Source: Lachnospiraceae bacterium (GTDB lineage: Bacteria; Bacillota; Clostridia; Lachnospirales; Lachnospiraceae). From it: a DNA stretch of 64,000 bases. The notes under the pieces were generated by a model, which was not told where the DNA came from, did no database searches, and was given only the letters and a program-made list of their open reading frames with translations. Both the position numbers and the translations under genes were made by a program. The stretch is taken from the NCBI GenBank assembly GCA_015057025.1, contig SVFD01000003.1, forward strand, positions 124,001-188,000, written 5' to 3'. Shown here one piece after another: positions 34,911 to 43,380 of the stretch; within the stretch, counting starts at the first letter, position 1; every line of letters starts with the position of its first letter.

Positions 34911-35618
34911 ATGCACTTTTATTATGCTGATGTTTGGGATAAAGGTGATTATTATCCACTTAATCAAGACAGCTTTGCCATACAGACGGTGTTAACGGGA
35001 AGCGGACCTTTTGCGTTAGCGGTAGTATGCGACGGAATCGGAAGCCTGACAAAAGGAGAATATGCAAGCGGTTTCGTTACAGCTGCAATGACTACCTGGT
35101 TTTACGAACAGGCATTGACAATTTTGTGTGGCAGGAAAACTTTTGGTTGTTTAAAAAGGAGTTTTTACAGAGCACTTTTAGACGTACATTTGAAATTGTG
35201 TCAGGAAGGGGAACTAAATAATGGAGCAATGGGAACTACGATAAGTTTGCTTATTCTTACCGCGGAACGTTATTTTGTATTTCATGTGGGAGATTGCAGG
35301 AGTTATAAAGTAGGCAGAAAAATTGTACCGCTGACAAAAGACCAAATCAATGAAAAAGGAGAACTGCTTTATGCGGTAGGAATGGGGGAAATGCCTCATG
35401 TCATCATAAAAAAAGGAAGATATGACAGGAAAGACAGTTTTTTGTTATGCAGTGATGGGTTTGGACGTTGTCTTACAAAACAGGGGATTACTGCTTTATG
35501 TGGAAAAAATACCGGAAAATCAGACGGTAAAAGAAAAATTATGCAGGAAATCGTAAATCGGGGAAGATTGAAAGGGGAAAGAGATAATTGCACAGGGATA
35601 CTATTGAAGAAATTGTAA
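34911..35618 (+). CDS. PP2C-family serine/threonine protein phosphatase
   Basis: A 235-residue metal-dependent phosphatase. The PP2C motifs are visible in order: NQDSF (residues 19-23), VVCDGIGSL with the metal-binding Asp, GAMGTTISLLIL, FHVGDCRSY, LLCSDGFGRCL and the final ERDNCTGILL, which matches the usual G/RDN metal ligand. It is soluble and cytosolic. It overlaps the kinase gene by 31 bases, so a phosphatase and its opposing kinase are made together, like PrpC/PrkC. Unlike the usual prpC-prkC pair, the partner kinase here is small and has no PASTA domains. Confidence 0.9.
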   Translation: MHFYYADVWDKGDYYPLNQDSFAIQTVLTGSGPFALAVVCDGIGSLTKGEYASGFVTAAMTTWFYEQALTILCGRKTFGCLKRSFYRALLDVHLKLCQEGELNNGAMGTTISLLILTAERYFVFHVGDCRSYKVGRKIVPLTKDQINEKGELLYAVGMGEMPHVIIKKGRYDRKDSFLLCSDGFGRCLTKQGITALCGKNTGKSDGKRKIMQEIVNRGRLKGERDNCTGILLKKL

Positions 35619-36598
35619 AAGAAACAAAATATTGTCTGACGGAAAGTTTGGGAGAAGGTGGGTTCTCATGTGTTTATCTTGTTACAGATAAGCATATCGG
35701 TAAAGAGTATGCTTTGAAAGTAGTGGAAGCAAAAGAAGAATATAAAGACAGTGAAATTAAACTTTTAAAAAATTTAAAGCATGAGGGATTACCGGATTTA
35801 CATGATGTTTTTATGCATAAAGACTATACTTGTATTGTTATGGAGTATATAAAAGGCGAATCCTTGGAGCAATATGTGGCAAAAAAGGGAAAATTGTTAC
35901 CAAAGGAGGCTATGAATTTGGGAAAACAGTTGAGCGAAATATTGTGTTATCTTCATAGCCGTAATGTTCCTGTTATACATGGTGATTTAAAACCGCAAAA
36001 TATCATGATTCAAGAAGGCAGAGTTCGATTGATTGATTTTGGAAGTGCGTTCCGTCAATATGATAAAAAGGAACATGTTTATGGAACAAAAGGATATGCC
36101 TCACCGGAGCAGTACCAAAATGAATTGTTTACGCAGAGTGATATTTATTCTTTCGGTATGGTAATGCTTTACATGTTAACCGGGCGACAGGCATACCTTT
36201 TTGTGAATGAGATAACCATAAATGAATTAAAACGATACGGTATTCCGTTTCGCTTGCGCAGAATAATTATGCAATGCTTGTCTTTTGAGGTAAATGAGCG
36301 TTTTTCCGGTGGTAAGGAACTTAAGGATGCATTAAAGAAGGTGAAAGGGATGACAAGACAATTACCCGGACAATGTATTGCCTGGATTAGCACACTTATC
36401 CGACTGTTTGGCATGTTGAGCCTGTTGCAGGGTTTGTTTTTATGGAAGCAACAGTATATGCAAGATATCAGATGCTTATTTATAGGGAGTGTTTGTGTGA
36501 TTATTTTATCCTATATAACGGAATCTTTTTCATACAAAGCGTATAAAACAGCAATTTTAGAATGCGAATGCAGTTTGTTTGTGTCAGAAGGTTTGTAA
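35588..36598 (+). CDS. Serine/threonine protein kinase with C-terminal membrane helices
   Basis: A 336-residue Hanks-type kinase. The glycine loop is GEGGFSCVYLV, the ATP-anchoring lysine is K44 in YALKVV, the catalytic loop is HGDLKPQN with Asp133, the metal loop is DFGSAF (D150), and GTKGYASPEQY marks the activation segment. The catalytic loop reads HGD instead of HRD, so activation-loop phosphorylation may not control it in the usual way. Two hydrophobic helices near residues 258-310 replace the extracellular PASTA region. The start is a TTG behind GGGGAAAGAG, inside the phosphatase gene; no ATG is possible upstream of the glycine loop. Confidence 0.88.
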   Translation: MHRDTIEEIVKETKYCLTESLGEGGFSCVYLVTDKHIGKEYALKVVEAKEEYKDSEIKLLKNLKHEGLPDLHDVFMHKDYTCIVMEYIKGESLEQYVAKKGKLLPKEAMNLGKQLSEILCYLHSRNVPVIHGDLKPQNIMIQEGRVRLIDFGSAFRQYDKKEHVYGTKGYASPEQYQNELFTQSDIYSFGMVMLYMLTGRQAYLFVNEITINELKRYGIPFRLRRIIMQCLSFEVNERFSGGKELKDALKKVKGMTRQLPGQCIAWISTLIRLFGMLSLLQGLFLWKQQYMQDIRCLFIGSVCVIILSYITESFSYKAYKTAILECECSLFVSEGL

Positions 36599-36612
36599 AG
36601 TGAAAAAGTTTA

Positions 36613-36640
36613 TTGTAAATATGTTTTAAATTGCTATAAT
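36613..36640 (+). promoter_or_regulatory. Promoter of the small membrane protein gene
   Basis: TTGTAA at 36613-36618 and TATAAT at 36635-36640 with a 16-base spacer and a TG-C extension. Confidence 0.65.
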
Positions 36641-36704
36641 AGAATATGTATCAGTGTAAAAGAGATGTGGATTTATTTTGAATCGCAGGAAAAGGAGAAG
36701 GTAT

Positions 36705-37139
36705 ATGGAACAAGATAATGCAGAAATGATTATTAAGAAATTAAAGAAGGAAATGATGATTAATCGTGTTTTTTCAATTATATCCATGGTAATGACTACC
36801 TTTATTTTATTGGTGGCAGTTGTATTGTTAATACAGGTTAAAAGTTTTATGGTAATGGCAGAGCCTGTCATGGAGCAATTGGCTAAAATTGATATGGAAG
36901 TTTTGAATGAAACGTTGGATAATTTTAATACGATTGTAGAGGGGCTGGATTTTGAAGGTCTTATAGAAACGTTGGAAGAAATTGACTTTGAGTCAATAAA
37001 TACAGTGCTGGAAGATCTTGATATGGAAGAGTTATCGGAAACCCTTGAAAATATTAATGACGGAGCAGAAAAACTAGAAACAATCGGAGAGTGGTTTGAG
37101 GATTCGCCTTTGAATTTCTGGGGAACATCTGAAGAATAA
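36705..37139 (+). CDS. Small membrane protein with acidic coiled-coil tail, unknown function
   Basis: A 144-residue protein with one membrane helix (about residues 20-44: FSIISMVMTTFILLVAVVLL), followed by a tail in which Glu/Asp and Leu/Ile alternate in a near-regular 10-11 residue rhythm (DNFNTIVEGLDFEGLIETL, EEIDFESINTVLEDL, DMEELSETLENIND). The tail is probably a helical repeat or coiled coil outside the membrane. The start at 36705 follows AAAGGAGAAGG; the frame also has a TTG at 36678 without support. It lies between the kinase and ispG with its own promoter. I do not recognise a family. Confidence 0.7.
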   Translation: MEQDNAEMIIKKLKKEMMINRVFSIISMVMTTFILLVAVVLLIQVKSFMVMAEPVMEQLAKIDMEVLNETLDNFNTIVEGLDFEGLIETLEEIDFESINTVLEDLDMEELSETLENINDGAEKLETIGEWFEDSPLNFWGTSEE

Positions 37140-37224
37140 GAATATGAGTCATGTTTTGTAAATTGAATAAAACAGGTTGATATGATAAAATAAAGTGTAT
37201 CAGAGATGAAGGAGAAACAGGAGT

Positions 37225-38280
37225 ATGACCAGAGATAATACCAGGGTAATACATATCGGAGACAGGGTAATCGGTGGAGGCAATCCGATTCTGATTCAGT
37301 CCATGACAAATACCAAGACAGAAGATGTAGTAGCAACTGTTGCGCAGATTAAAGAGTTGGAGGCGGCAGGATGTGAAATTGTGCGTTGTACTGTCCCTAC
37401 ACTTGAAGCGGCAAAAGCAATAGCGGAAATCAAACCTCAGATTTCCATTCCTTTGGTTGCAGATATACATTTTGATTATAAAATGGCCATTGCGGCTATG
37501 GAAAACGGTGCAGATAAGATTCGTATTAATCCGGGAAATATCGGAGGTATGGATAAGGTTAAGGCTGTAGTAGATGTGGCAAAGGAACGAAATATCCCTA
37601 TCCGAGTAGGCGTTAACAGCGGTTCTCTTGAGAAAGAACTGGTGAAAAAATACAATGGTGTTACTGCAGAAGGCATTGTAGAGAGTGCTTTGGACAAAGT
37701 CGGAATGATTGAAAGTTTGGGATATGAGAATATGGTAATATCCATTAAATCCTCCGATGTAATGATGTGTATTAAAGCTCATGAGTTATTGGTGGAGAAA
37801 ACAGACTATCCTTTACATGTAGGTATTACGGAGTCAGGAACATATTTCTCAGGAAACATTAAGTCGTCTGTAGGACTTGGCGTGATTTTATATCAGGGAA
37901 TTGGAGATACGATCCGCGTGTCCTTAACCGGAAATCCTGTAGAAGAAATTAAAACCGCGAAATTAATTTTAAAGACATTAGGGCTTCGTAAGGGTGGAAT
38001 TGAAGTGGTAAGCTGTCCTACCTGCGGAAGAACACAGATTGATTTAATTGGGCTGGCCAATCAGGTGGAAACACTGGTTGCCGGATATCCTCTGGATATC
38101 AAAGTAGCAGTTATGGGATGTGTGGTAAACGGACCGGGAGAAGCTAAAGAAGCAGATTTAGGTATTGCCGGAGGTATTGGTGAAGGACTCTTGATTAAGA
38201 AGGGTGAAGTTATCCGTAAACTTCCGGAAGACCAGCTTTTATCGGCATTAAAATACGAATTGGATAACTGGGAAAAATAA
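37225..38280 (+). CDS. ispG: 4-hydroxy-3-methylbut-2-enyl-diphosphate synthase
   Basis: A [4Fe-4S] enzyme that makes HMBPP from MEcPP in the MEP isoprenoid pathway, later in the pathway than dxr encoded upstream. The N-terminal TIM barrel starts VIHIGDRVIGGGNPILIQSMTNTKTEDV. The cluster cysteines are in VSCPTCGRTQ and VAVMGCVVNGPGEAKEADLGIAGG. The 351 residues are the short bacterial form. polC starts only five bases after the stop, so they are co-transcribed. The usual order rseP-ispG-polC is here interrupted by the phosphatase, kinase and membrane protein genes. Confidence 0.98.
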   Translation: MTRDNTRVIHIGDRVIGGGNPILIQSMTNTKTEDVVATVAQIKELEAAGCEIVRCTVPTLEAAKAIAEIKPQISIPLVADIHFDYKMAIAAMENGADKIRINPGNIGGMDKVKAVVDVAKERNIPIRVGVNSGSLEKELVKKYNGVTAEGIVESALDKVGMIESLGYENMVISIKSSDVMMCIKAHELLVEKTDYPLHVGITESGTYFSGNIKSSVGLGVILYQGIGDTIRVSLTGNPVEEIKTAKLILKTLGLRKGGIEVVSCPTCGRTQIDLIGLANQVETLVAGYPLDIKVAVMGCVVNGPGEAKEADLGIAGGIGEGLLIKKGEVIRKLPEDQLLSALKYELDNWEK

Positions 38281-38285
38281 ATTTT

Positions 38286-41200
38286 ATGGCAATGAAATTT
38301 TACGAAGTTTTTGAGGGAATTAAATTAGATGAACGTCTCAGTGCATTGATGGAAGAGACAATGATTGAGAAGTTAACCACAGACACGCAAAAAACACTTT
38401 TGCGTGTCTATTTGTCGAGTCCCCGTTTGATTGAGCGTAAAGATATTTATGTTGTACAGGATGCCATTCGAAAACAACGATTAACCGGTAGTGATATGGA
38501 AATAAAGGTATATGAACGTTTTCATTTGCCGGAGCATTTTACAGCGAAGAAGGTATACGACGCATACAGAGACAGTATCATTTTCAGTATTAAAGAAATC
38601 GGCAATATGGATTACAGACTTTTTCATGAAGCAGATATTAAGTTTGAAAATGATAATGTGATGCAAATTGTCATGGAGGATACGCTGATTGCCCGTCAGA
38701 AAGAAAAAGAGCTGAAGGAAGCGTTAGAAAGTATCTTAAATATCAGATGCGGACTTTCAGCTGAAATCCGTATTGCTTATAAGGAAGCTAAGAAAGATAA
38801 GTTTAAAGAAGAGAATGAACATAAAGTAAATTTAATGGTAAAAGAAATTACCCGCAGAGCAAATGCGAATCAGGATGGTGATTTGGCGGGGATGGAATTT
38901 GCCGATTATGGTGTAGAGAAAACCGCAGAAGAACAAAAGAAGGAAACTTCTGCTGTACAGATGCAGGATAAAAAGGAAGCATCTGCTGATAAGGTTAACA
39001 AGGATAAAGAGAAGAACGAACCGGAAGTAAAAGAAAAGAAGAGGATGCCGTTAAAGCGTTCTGATGCCCCTGATGTAATTTTTGGACGTGATTTTGATGA
39101 TGATATTATTCCGATTAAGGATATTGTGGATGAAATAGGCGAAGTTACCATTCGAGGTAAAATTACCGAAGCAGAAGGAAGAGAATTAAGAAACGATAAG
39201 TATATTTATACTTTTGCGGTTTCTGATTTTACAGATACCATTTCTTGTAAAATATTCTGTTGGGCAGATCAGACAGAAGAATTTGTACCGGCTTTAAAAC
39301 CGGGAGAATTTATAAAAATAAAAGGTATTGCCAAGTTTGATGAATATGTGGGTGAACTTATGGTTTCATCCTTGTTTGGCATTAAGAAGATTAAAGACTT
39401 CACCACTACCAGAATGGATACTGCATTTAAGAAACGAGTGGAATTACACTGTCATACGAAAATGAGTGATAGTGACGGGGTTTCTTATGCTAAGGATTTA
39501 ATCAAACGTGCTCATAAGTGGGGAATGCCGGCCATTGCCATTACGGATCATGGATGTGTACAGGCTTTTCCGGAAGCAAAGCATACTACGGATAAGTTAG
39601 AGGGAATCAAGGTCTTATACGGCGTAGAAGCTTATATAGTGGATGATTTAACGGATACGGTAGTAGGAGACAAAGGCCAAAACTTGCGGGATGATTTCGT
39701 GGTATTTGATATTGAAACCACTGGTTTTTCGCCGATTAAAAACAGGATTATCGAAATCGGTGCCGTAAAAGTATCCGGTGGTAAAATATGTGATAGATTT
39801 TCTTGTTTTGTAAATCCTCATACTGCGATTCCGTTTGAAATTGAACGACTTACGGGAATCAATGATGAGATGGTGGCAGATGCGGAAGATATTGAAGTGA
39901 TTCTTCCTAAATTTATGGAATTTTGTGAGGGTTGTGTGTTGGTTGCGCACAATGCTTCTTTTGACATGAGTTTTATTAAAGAAAATATGAAAACGCAGGG
40001 AATTGAACGGGATTTGACATATGTAGATACCGTGGCAATTTCAAGAGCATTGCTTACGGATATGGCAAAGCATACTTTGGATGCTATCTCAAAGAAATTA
40101 GGAATTTCCTTGGAGAATCATCATCGTGCGGTGGATGATGCAGAAGCTACGGCCCATATTTTTGAAAAGTTTATTATTAAGCTGGAAGAAGAGGGTGTAA
40201 AGACATTAGCGCAGGTGAATGATTTTACGGCTGCAAGTGTGGAAACTATTCGTAAATTGCCGTCCTATCATGCTATTGTTTTGGCAAAGACGGAAGAGGG
40301 AAGACGTAATTTGTATCGTATGGTTTCCGAATCCCATGTAAAGTATTTTAATCGTCAGCCAAAACTTCCTAAAAGCTTTGTAATGAAACACAGGGAAGGT
40401 ATTATTCTTGGTACGGCATGTGAAGCCGGAGAGTTGTATAGAGCTTTACTGGATGATAAGTCGCCTGAGGAAATTGCAAGAATTGTGAACTTTTATGATT
40501 ATTTGGAAATTCAGCCTTTGGATAATAATAAGTTCATGCTTCGTTCCGATAAATTCAGAAATATAAATACATATGAAGATTTAATTGAGATTAATCGTAA
40601 AATTGTGGCATTGGGTGAAGAGTATAACAAGCCGGTATGTGCTACCTGCGATGTACATTTTATGGATCCGGAAGATGAAATTTATAGACGTATTATAATG
40701 GCCGGTAAGGGATTTTCGGATGCAGACGATCAGGCTCCCTTGTATTTGCGTACCACAGAAGAAATGTTGGCGGAATTTGAATATTTAGGTAGTGAAAAAG
40801 CAGAAGAAGTTGTTATTACCAATACCAATCTGATTGCAGATATGTGTGAGACGGTTTCACCCATTGATCCCAATAAATGTGCTCCGGTCATTGAAAATAG
40901 TGATGAGACTTTGCGAAAAATCTGTTATACAAAGGCGCATGAAATCTATGGTGATGTTCTGCCCGAAATTGTAGAGAAACGTTTGGAAAGGGAATTAAAT
41001 TCCATTATCAGTAACGGTTTTGCCGTTATGTATATTATTGCACAGAAACTGGTGTGGAAGTCTAATGAGGATGGATATCTGGTGGGTTCAAGAGGTTCCG
41101 TAGGTTCTTCCTTCGTTGCCACTATGGCAGGTATTACGGAAGTAAATCCCTTATCGCCTCATTATTATTGCAGTGAATGTCATTATTCGGATTTTGAGTC

Positions 41201-42773
41201 TGATGATGTAAAAGCATATTCAGGGCGGGCCGGTTGTGATATGCCGGATAAAGATTGTCCGGTATGCGGAGCGAAATTAAAGAAAGACGGATTTGATATT
41301 CCTTTTGAAACTTTCCTTGGTTTCCATGGCGATAAGGAGCCGGATATTGACTTAAACTTTTCCGGTGAATATCAGTCCAAAGCGCATAAGTATACGGAAG
41401 TTATTTTTGGTGCCGGACAGACTTATAGAGCTGGAACCATTGGTACCTTGGCGGAGAAAACCGCCTTCGGTTATGTAAAAAAATATTATGAAGAGCGTGG
41501 AATTAAGAAGCGTACTACGGAAATTAACCGTATTGTACAGGGCTGTGTGGATGTACGAAGAACCACAGGACAGCATCCCGGCGGTATTATTGTATTGCCC
41601 ATCGGCCATGATATTAATGAATTTACGCCGATACAACGTCCTGCGAATGATATGACAACAGATATCATTACTACCCATTTTGATTATCACTCTATTGATC
41701 ATAACCTGTTAAAGCTGGATATCTTAGGGCACGACGATCCGACCATGATTCGTATGCTTCAGGATTTGACAGGCATGGACCCGTTAACCATTCCATTGGA
41801 TGATCCTAAAGTTATGTCTTTGTTCCAAAGCACAGAAGCACTTGGTATTACACCGGAGCAGATTGGTGGATGTAAGTTGGGATCTCTTGGAATTCCTGAG
41901 TTCGGTACGGATTTTGCCATGCAGATGTTAATTGATACGCATCCTACCAGTTTTTCAGATTTGGTTCGTATTGCAGGGCTTTCTCATGGTACTGACGTAT
42001 GGCTTGGTAATGCCCAAACCCTGATTATGGAGGGGAAAGCTACAATTTCTACGGCAATCTGTACGCGAGATGATATTATGGTATATCTGATTGGCAAAGG
42101 CGTAGATGCGGGCATGTCTTTTAAAATTATGGAAAGTGTCCGTAAAGGAAAGGGACTGACACCTGAGTGGGAGGAGCAGATGGTAGCCCATGATGTTCCG
42201 GATTGGTACATATGGTCTTGTAAAAAGATTAAATACATGTTCCCGAAAGCACATGCTGCAGCCTACGTTATGATGGCATGGCGAATTGCATATTGTAAGG
42301 TGAATTTTCCTTTGGCATATTATTCGGCATATTTCAGTATCCGTGCATCAGCGTTTTCTTATGAGATTATGTGTCAGGGACAGAAACACTTAGAGCAGGT
42401 ATTGGAAGATTATCGTTCCAGAGAAAACAGTTTGTCGCCTAAGGAAGTAGACGCAATTAAGGATATGCGTATTGTACAGGAAATGTATGCCCGCGGTTTT
42501 GAATTCTGGCCGCTGGATATTTTCAGAGCCCATCCCAGAAACTTTCAGATTATTGACGATAAAATCATGCCGGCATTAGTAAGCATAGAAGGTCTGGCGG
42601 AAAAAGCGGCAGAAGGTATTGTGGAAGCAGTAAAGGACGGCCCCTTTTTATCCCGTGATGATTTCAGGGAACGTTCAAAAGTATCTAAGACTGTGGTGGA
42701 AACTATGGCGAATCTGGGACTGCTTGGAGACCTGCCGGAAAGTAATCAGATGAGTCTGTTTGATTTTGTGTAA
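38286..42773 (+). CDS. polC: DNA polymerase III alpha subunit, PolC type
   Basis: The main replicative polymerase of low-GC Gram-positives, with built-in proofreading. Domains in order: N-terminal domains with a Lys/Glu-rich linker at residues 220-255, an OB fold around VTIRGKITEAEGRELRND, the PHP domain opening at VELHCHTKMSDSDG (about 384), the DEDDh exonuclease DFVVFDIETTGF (about 470) inserted in PHP, then the C-family polymerase core. A zinc cluster CSECHY and CPVCGAKLKKDG is present before PFETFLGFHGDKEPDIDLNFSGEYQ, which holds catalytic aspartates. The length of 1,495 residues is slightly above Bacillus. The ribosome site is weak, consistent with coupling to ispG. Confidence 0.98.
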   Translation: MAMKFYEVFEGIKLDERLSALMEETMIEKLTTDTQKTLLRVYLSSPRLIERKDIYVVQDAIRKQRLTGSDMEIKVYERFHLPEHFTAKKVYDAYRDSIIFSIKEIGNMDYRLFHEADIKFENDNVMQIVMEDTLIARQKEKELKEALESILNIRCGLSAEIRIAYKEAKKDKFKEENEHKVNLMVKEITRRANANQDGDLAGMEFADYGVEKTAEEQKKETSAVQMQDKKEASADKVNKDKEKNEPEVKEKKRMPLKRSDAPDVIFGRDFDDDIIPIKDIVDEIGEVTIRGKITEAEGRELRNDKYIYTFAVSDFTDTISCKIFCWADQTEEFVPALKPGEFIKIKGIAKFDEYVGELMVSSLFGIKKIKDFTTTRMDTAFKKRVELHCHTKMSDSDGVSYAKDLIKRAHKWGMPAIAITDHGCVQAFPEAKHTTDKLEGIKVLYGVEAYIVDDLTDTVVGDKGQNLRDDFVVFDIETTGFSPIKNRIIEIGAVKVSGGKICDRFSCFVNPHTAIPFEIERLTGINDEMVADAEDIEVILPKFMEFCEGCVLVAHNASFDMSFIKENMKTQGIERDLTYVDTVAISRALLTDMAKHTLDAISKKLGISLENHHRAVDDAEATAHIFEKFIIKLEEEGVKTLAQVNDFTAASVETIRKLPSYHAIVLAKTEEGRRNLYRMVSESHVKYFNRQPKLPKSFVMKHREGIILGTACEAGELYRALLDDKSPEEIARIVNFYDYLEIQPLDNNKFMLRSDKFRNINTYEDLIEINRKIVALGEEYNKPVCATCDVHFMDPEDEIYRRIIMAGKGFSDADDQAPLYLRTTEEMLAEFEYLGSEKAEEVVITNTNLIADMCETVSPIDPNKCAPVIENSDETLRKICYTKAHEIYGDVLPEIVEKRLERELNSIISNGFAVMYIIAQKLVWKSNEDGYLVGSRGSVGSSFVATMAGITEVNPLSPHYYCSECHYSDFESDDVKAYSGRAGCDMPDKDCPVCGAKLKKDGFDIPFETFLGFHGDKEPDIDLNFSGEYQSKAHKYTEVIFGAGQTYRAGTIGTLAEKTAFGYVKKYYEERGIKKRTTEINRIVQGCVDVRRTTGQHPGGIIVLPIGHDINEFTPIQRPANDMTTDIITTHFDYHSIDHNLLKLDILGHDDPTMIRMLQDLTGMDPLTIPLDDPKVMSLFQSTEALGITPEQIGGCKLGSLGIPEFGTDFAMQMLIDTHPTSFSDLVRIAGLSHGTDVWLGNAQTLIMEGKATISTAICTRDDIMVYLIGKGVDAGMSFKIMESVRKGKGLTPEWEEQMVAHDVPDWYIWSCKKIKYMFPKAHAAAYVMMAWRIAYCKVNFPLAYYSAYFSIRASAFSYEIMCQGQKHLEQVLEDYRSRENSLSPKEVDAIKDMRIVQEMYARGFEFWPLDIFRAHPRNFQIIDDKIMPALVSIEGLAEKAAEGIVEAVKDGPFLSRDDFRERSKVSKTVVETMANLGLLGDLPESNQMSLFDFV

Positions 42774-42836
42774 TTAACAGTTCAGTCGAATACATATGGC
42801 AACATAAAATATGCTTGCATATTTATAAAAAAACAC

Positions 42837-42865
42837 TTGCATTTTCAACAATATTATAATACAAT
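42837..42865 (+). promoter_or_regulatory. Promoter of tRNA-Glu
   Basis: TTGCAT at 42837-42842 and TACAAT at 42860-42865 have a 17-base spacer. A perfect hairpin, TGCCTGT-GGAAA-ACAGGCA (42872-42890), begins at about the predicted +1, and the tRNA starts nine bases after it. Confidence 0.65.
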
Positions 42866-42899
42866 AATCATTGCCTGTGGAAAACAGGCAGTGATAAAT

Positions 42900-42971
42900 G
42901 CCTCGTTGGTCAAGCGGTTAAGACGCCGCCCTCTCACGGCGGAAACAGGGGTTCGATTCCCCTACGAGGTG
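42900..42971 (+). tRNA. tRNA-Glu (anticodon CTC)
   Basis: A 72-base cloverleaf. The acceptor arm GCCTCGT pairs with ACGAGGT (first pair G-T), the D arm contains the AAGCGGTTAAGAC loop, the anticodon stem CCGCC/GGCGG encloses CTCTCAC with anticodon CTC, which reads the glutamate codon GAG, and the T arm is AGGGG-TTCGATT-CCCCT. The discriminator base is G and CCA is not encoded. No other tRNA is next to it. Confidence 0.95.
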
Positions 42972-42976
42972 TTATA

Positions 42977-43087
42977 ATAGCATCTCCGAGGAGATGCTAT
43001 TGCTATGTATGGCAGAGGTGCACAAGGAAATTTGTCATGCAGAGCATGACGTGCACCTCGCCGGCGATTCTGCTAAATGCAGAATCG
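42977..43087 (+). other. Three consecutive perfect hairpins after tRNA-Glu
   Basis: ATAGCATCTC-CGAG-GAGATGCTAT (42977-43000); then a nested pair, GAGGTGCAC (43015-43023) with GTGCACCTC (43051-43059), enclosing GTCATGC-AGA-GCATGAC (43034-43050); then CGATTCTGC-TAAAT-GCAGAATCG (43065-43087). The density of perfect stems in 110 bases is far above background. The first may end tRNA transcription, though it lacks a T-run. No reading frame is supported. Confidence 0.6.
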
Positions 43088-43113
43088 AATTAGAACAGCC
43101 CAACCCTAGAAAA

Positions 43114-43160
43114 CCTTGAAGCCATGTAATTATGTTGGTTTCGAGGATTTTTTATTTTTT
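43114..43160 (+). terminator. Intrinsic terminator in the tRNA downstream region
   Basis: CCTTGAAGCCA pairs with TGGTTTCGAGG (two G-T pairs), followed by ATTTTTTATTTTTT. It likely ends the tRNA/hairpin transcript. Beyond it, up to 43310, I see no gene or clear structure. Confidence 0.75.
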
Positions 43161-43310
43161 AATTGTCGAACTTTGACGATGAATTTATGCAATATGCATA
43201 TAGACAAAATGCGTGTAACAATATATGCTTTTTTAAAAGCATGTCAGATTTCTTTTATATTTTCAATCTGTAACATTTCTAAGGTTCTAACAATCACAGG
43301 AAGAAATATG

Positions 43311-43319
43311 TGGTATAAT
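43311..43319 (+). promoter_or_regulatory. Possible extended -10 for the coiled-coil gene
   Basis: TG-G-TATAAT at 43311-43319 with no good -35. It is followed 62 bases later by the gene, which has a strong AAAGGAGGT ribosome site. Confidence 0.45.
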
Positions 43320-43380
43320 ATCGAAATTTTTCCGGAGAAATTATGCTTTCATAAAAATAAATATAGAAAGGAGGTATAAT

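Noticed and set aside
36626-37336. Long antisense reading frame (236 codons) opposite the small membrane protein and ispG start
   Set aside because: It is opposite well-supported genes with promoter and ribosome sites, has no ribosome site of its own, and is Ser/Ile-rich as expected for the reverse frame of acidic coding DNA.
37054-37782. Antisense reading frame of 242 codons across ispG
   Set aside because: It lies opposite a clear IspG; its composition (His, Tyr, Asn, Phe) is typical of a shadow frame.
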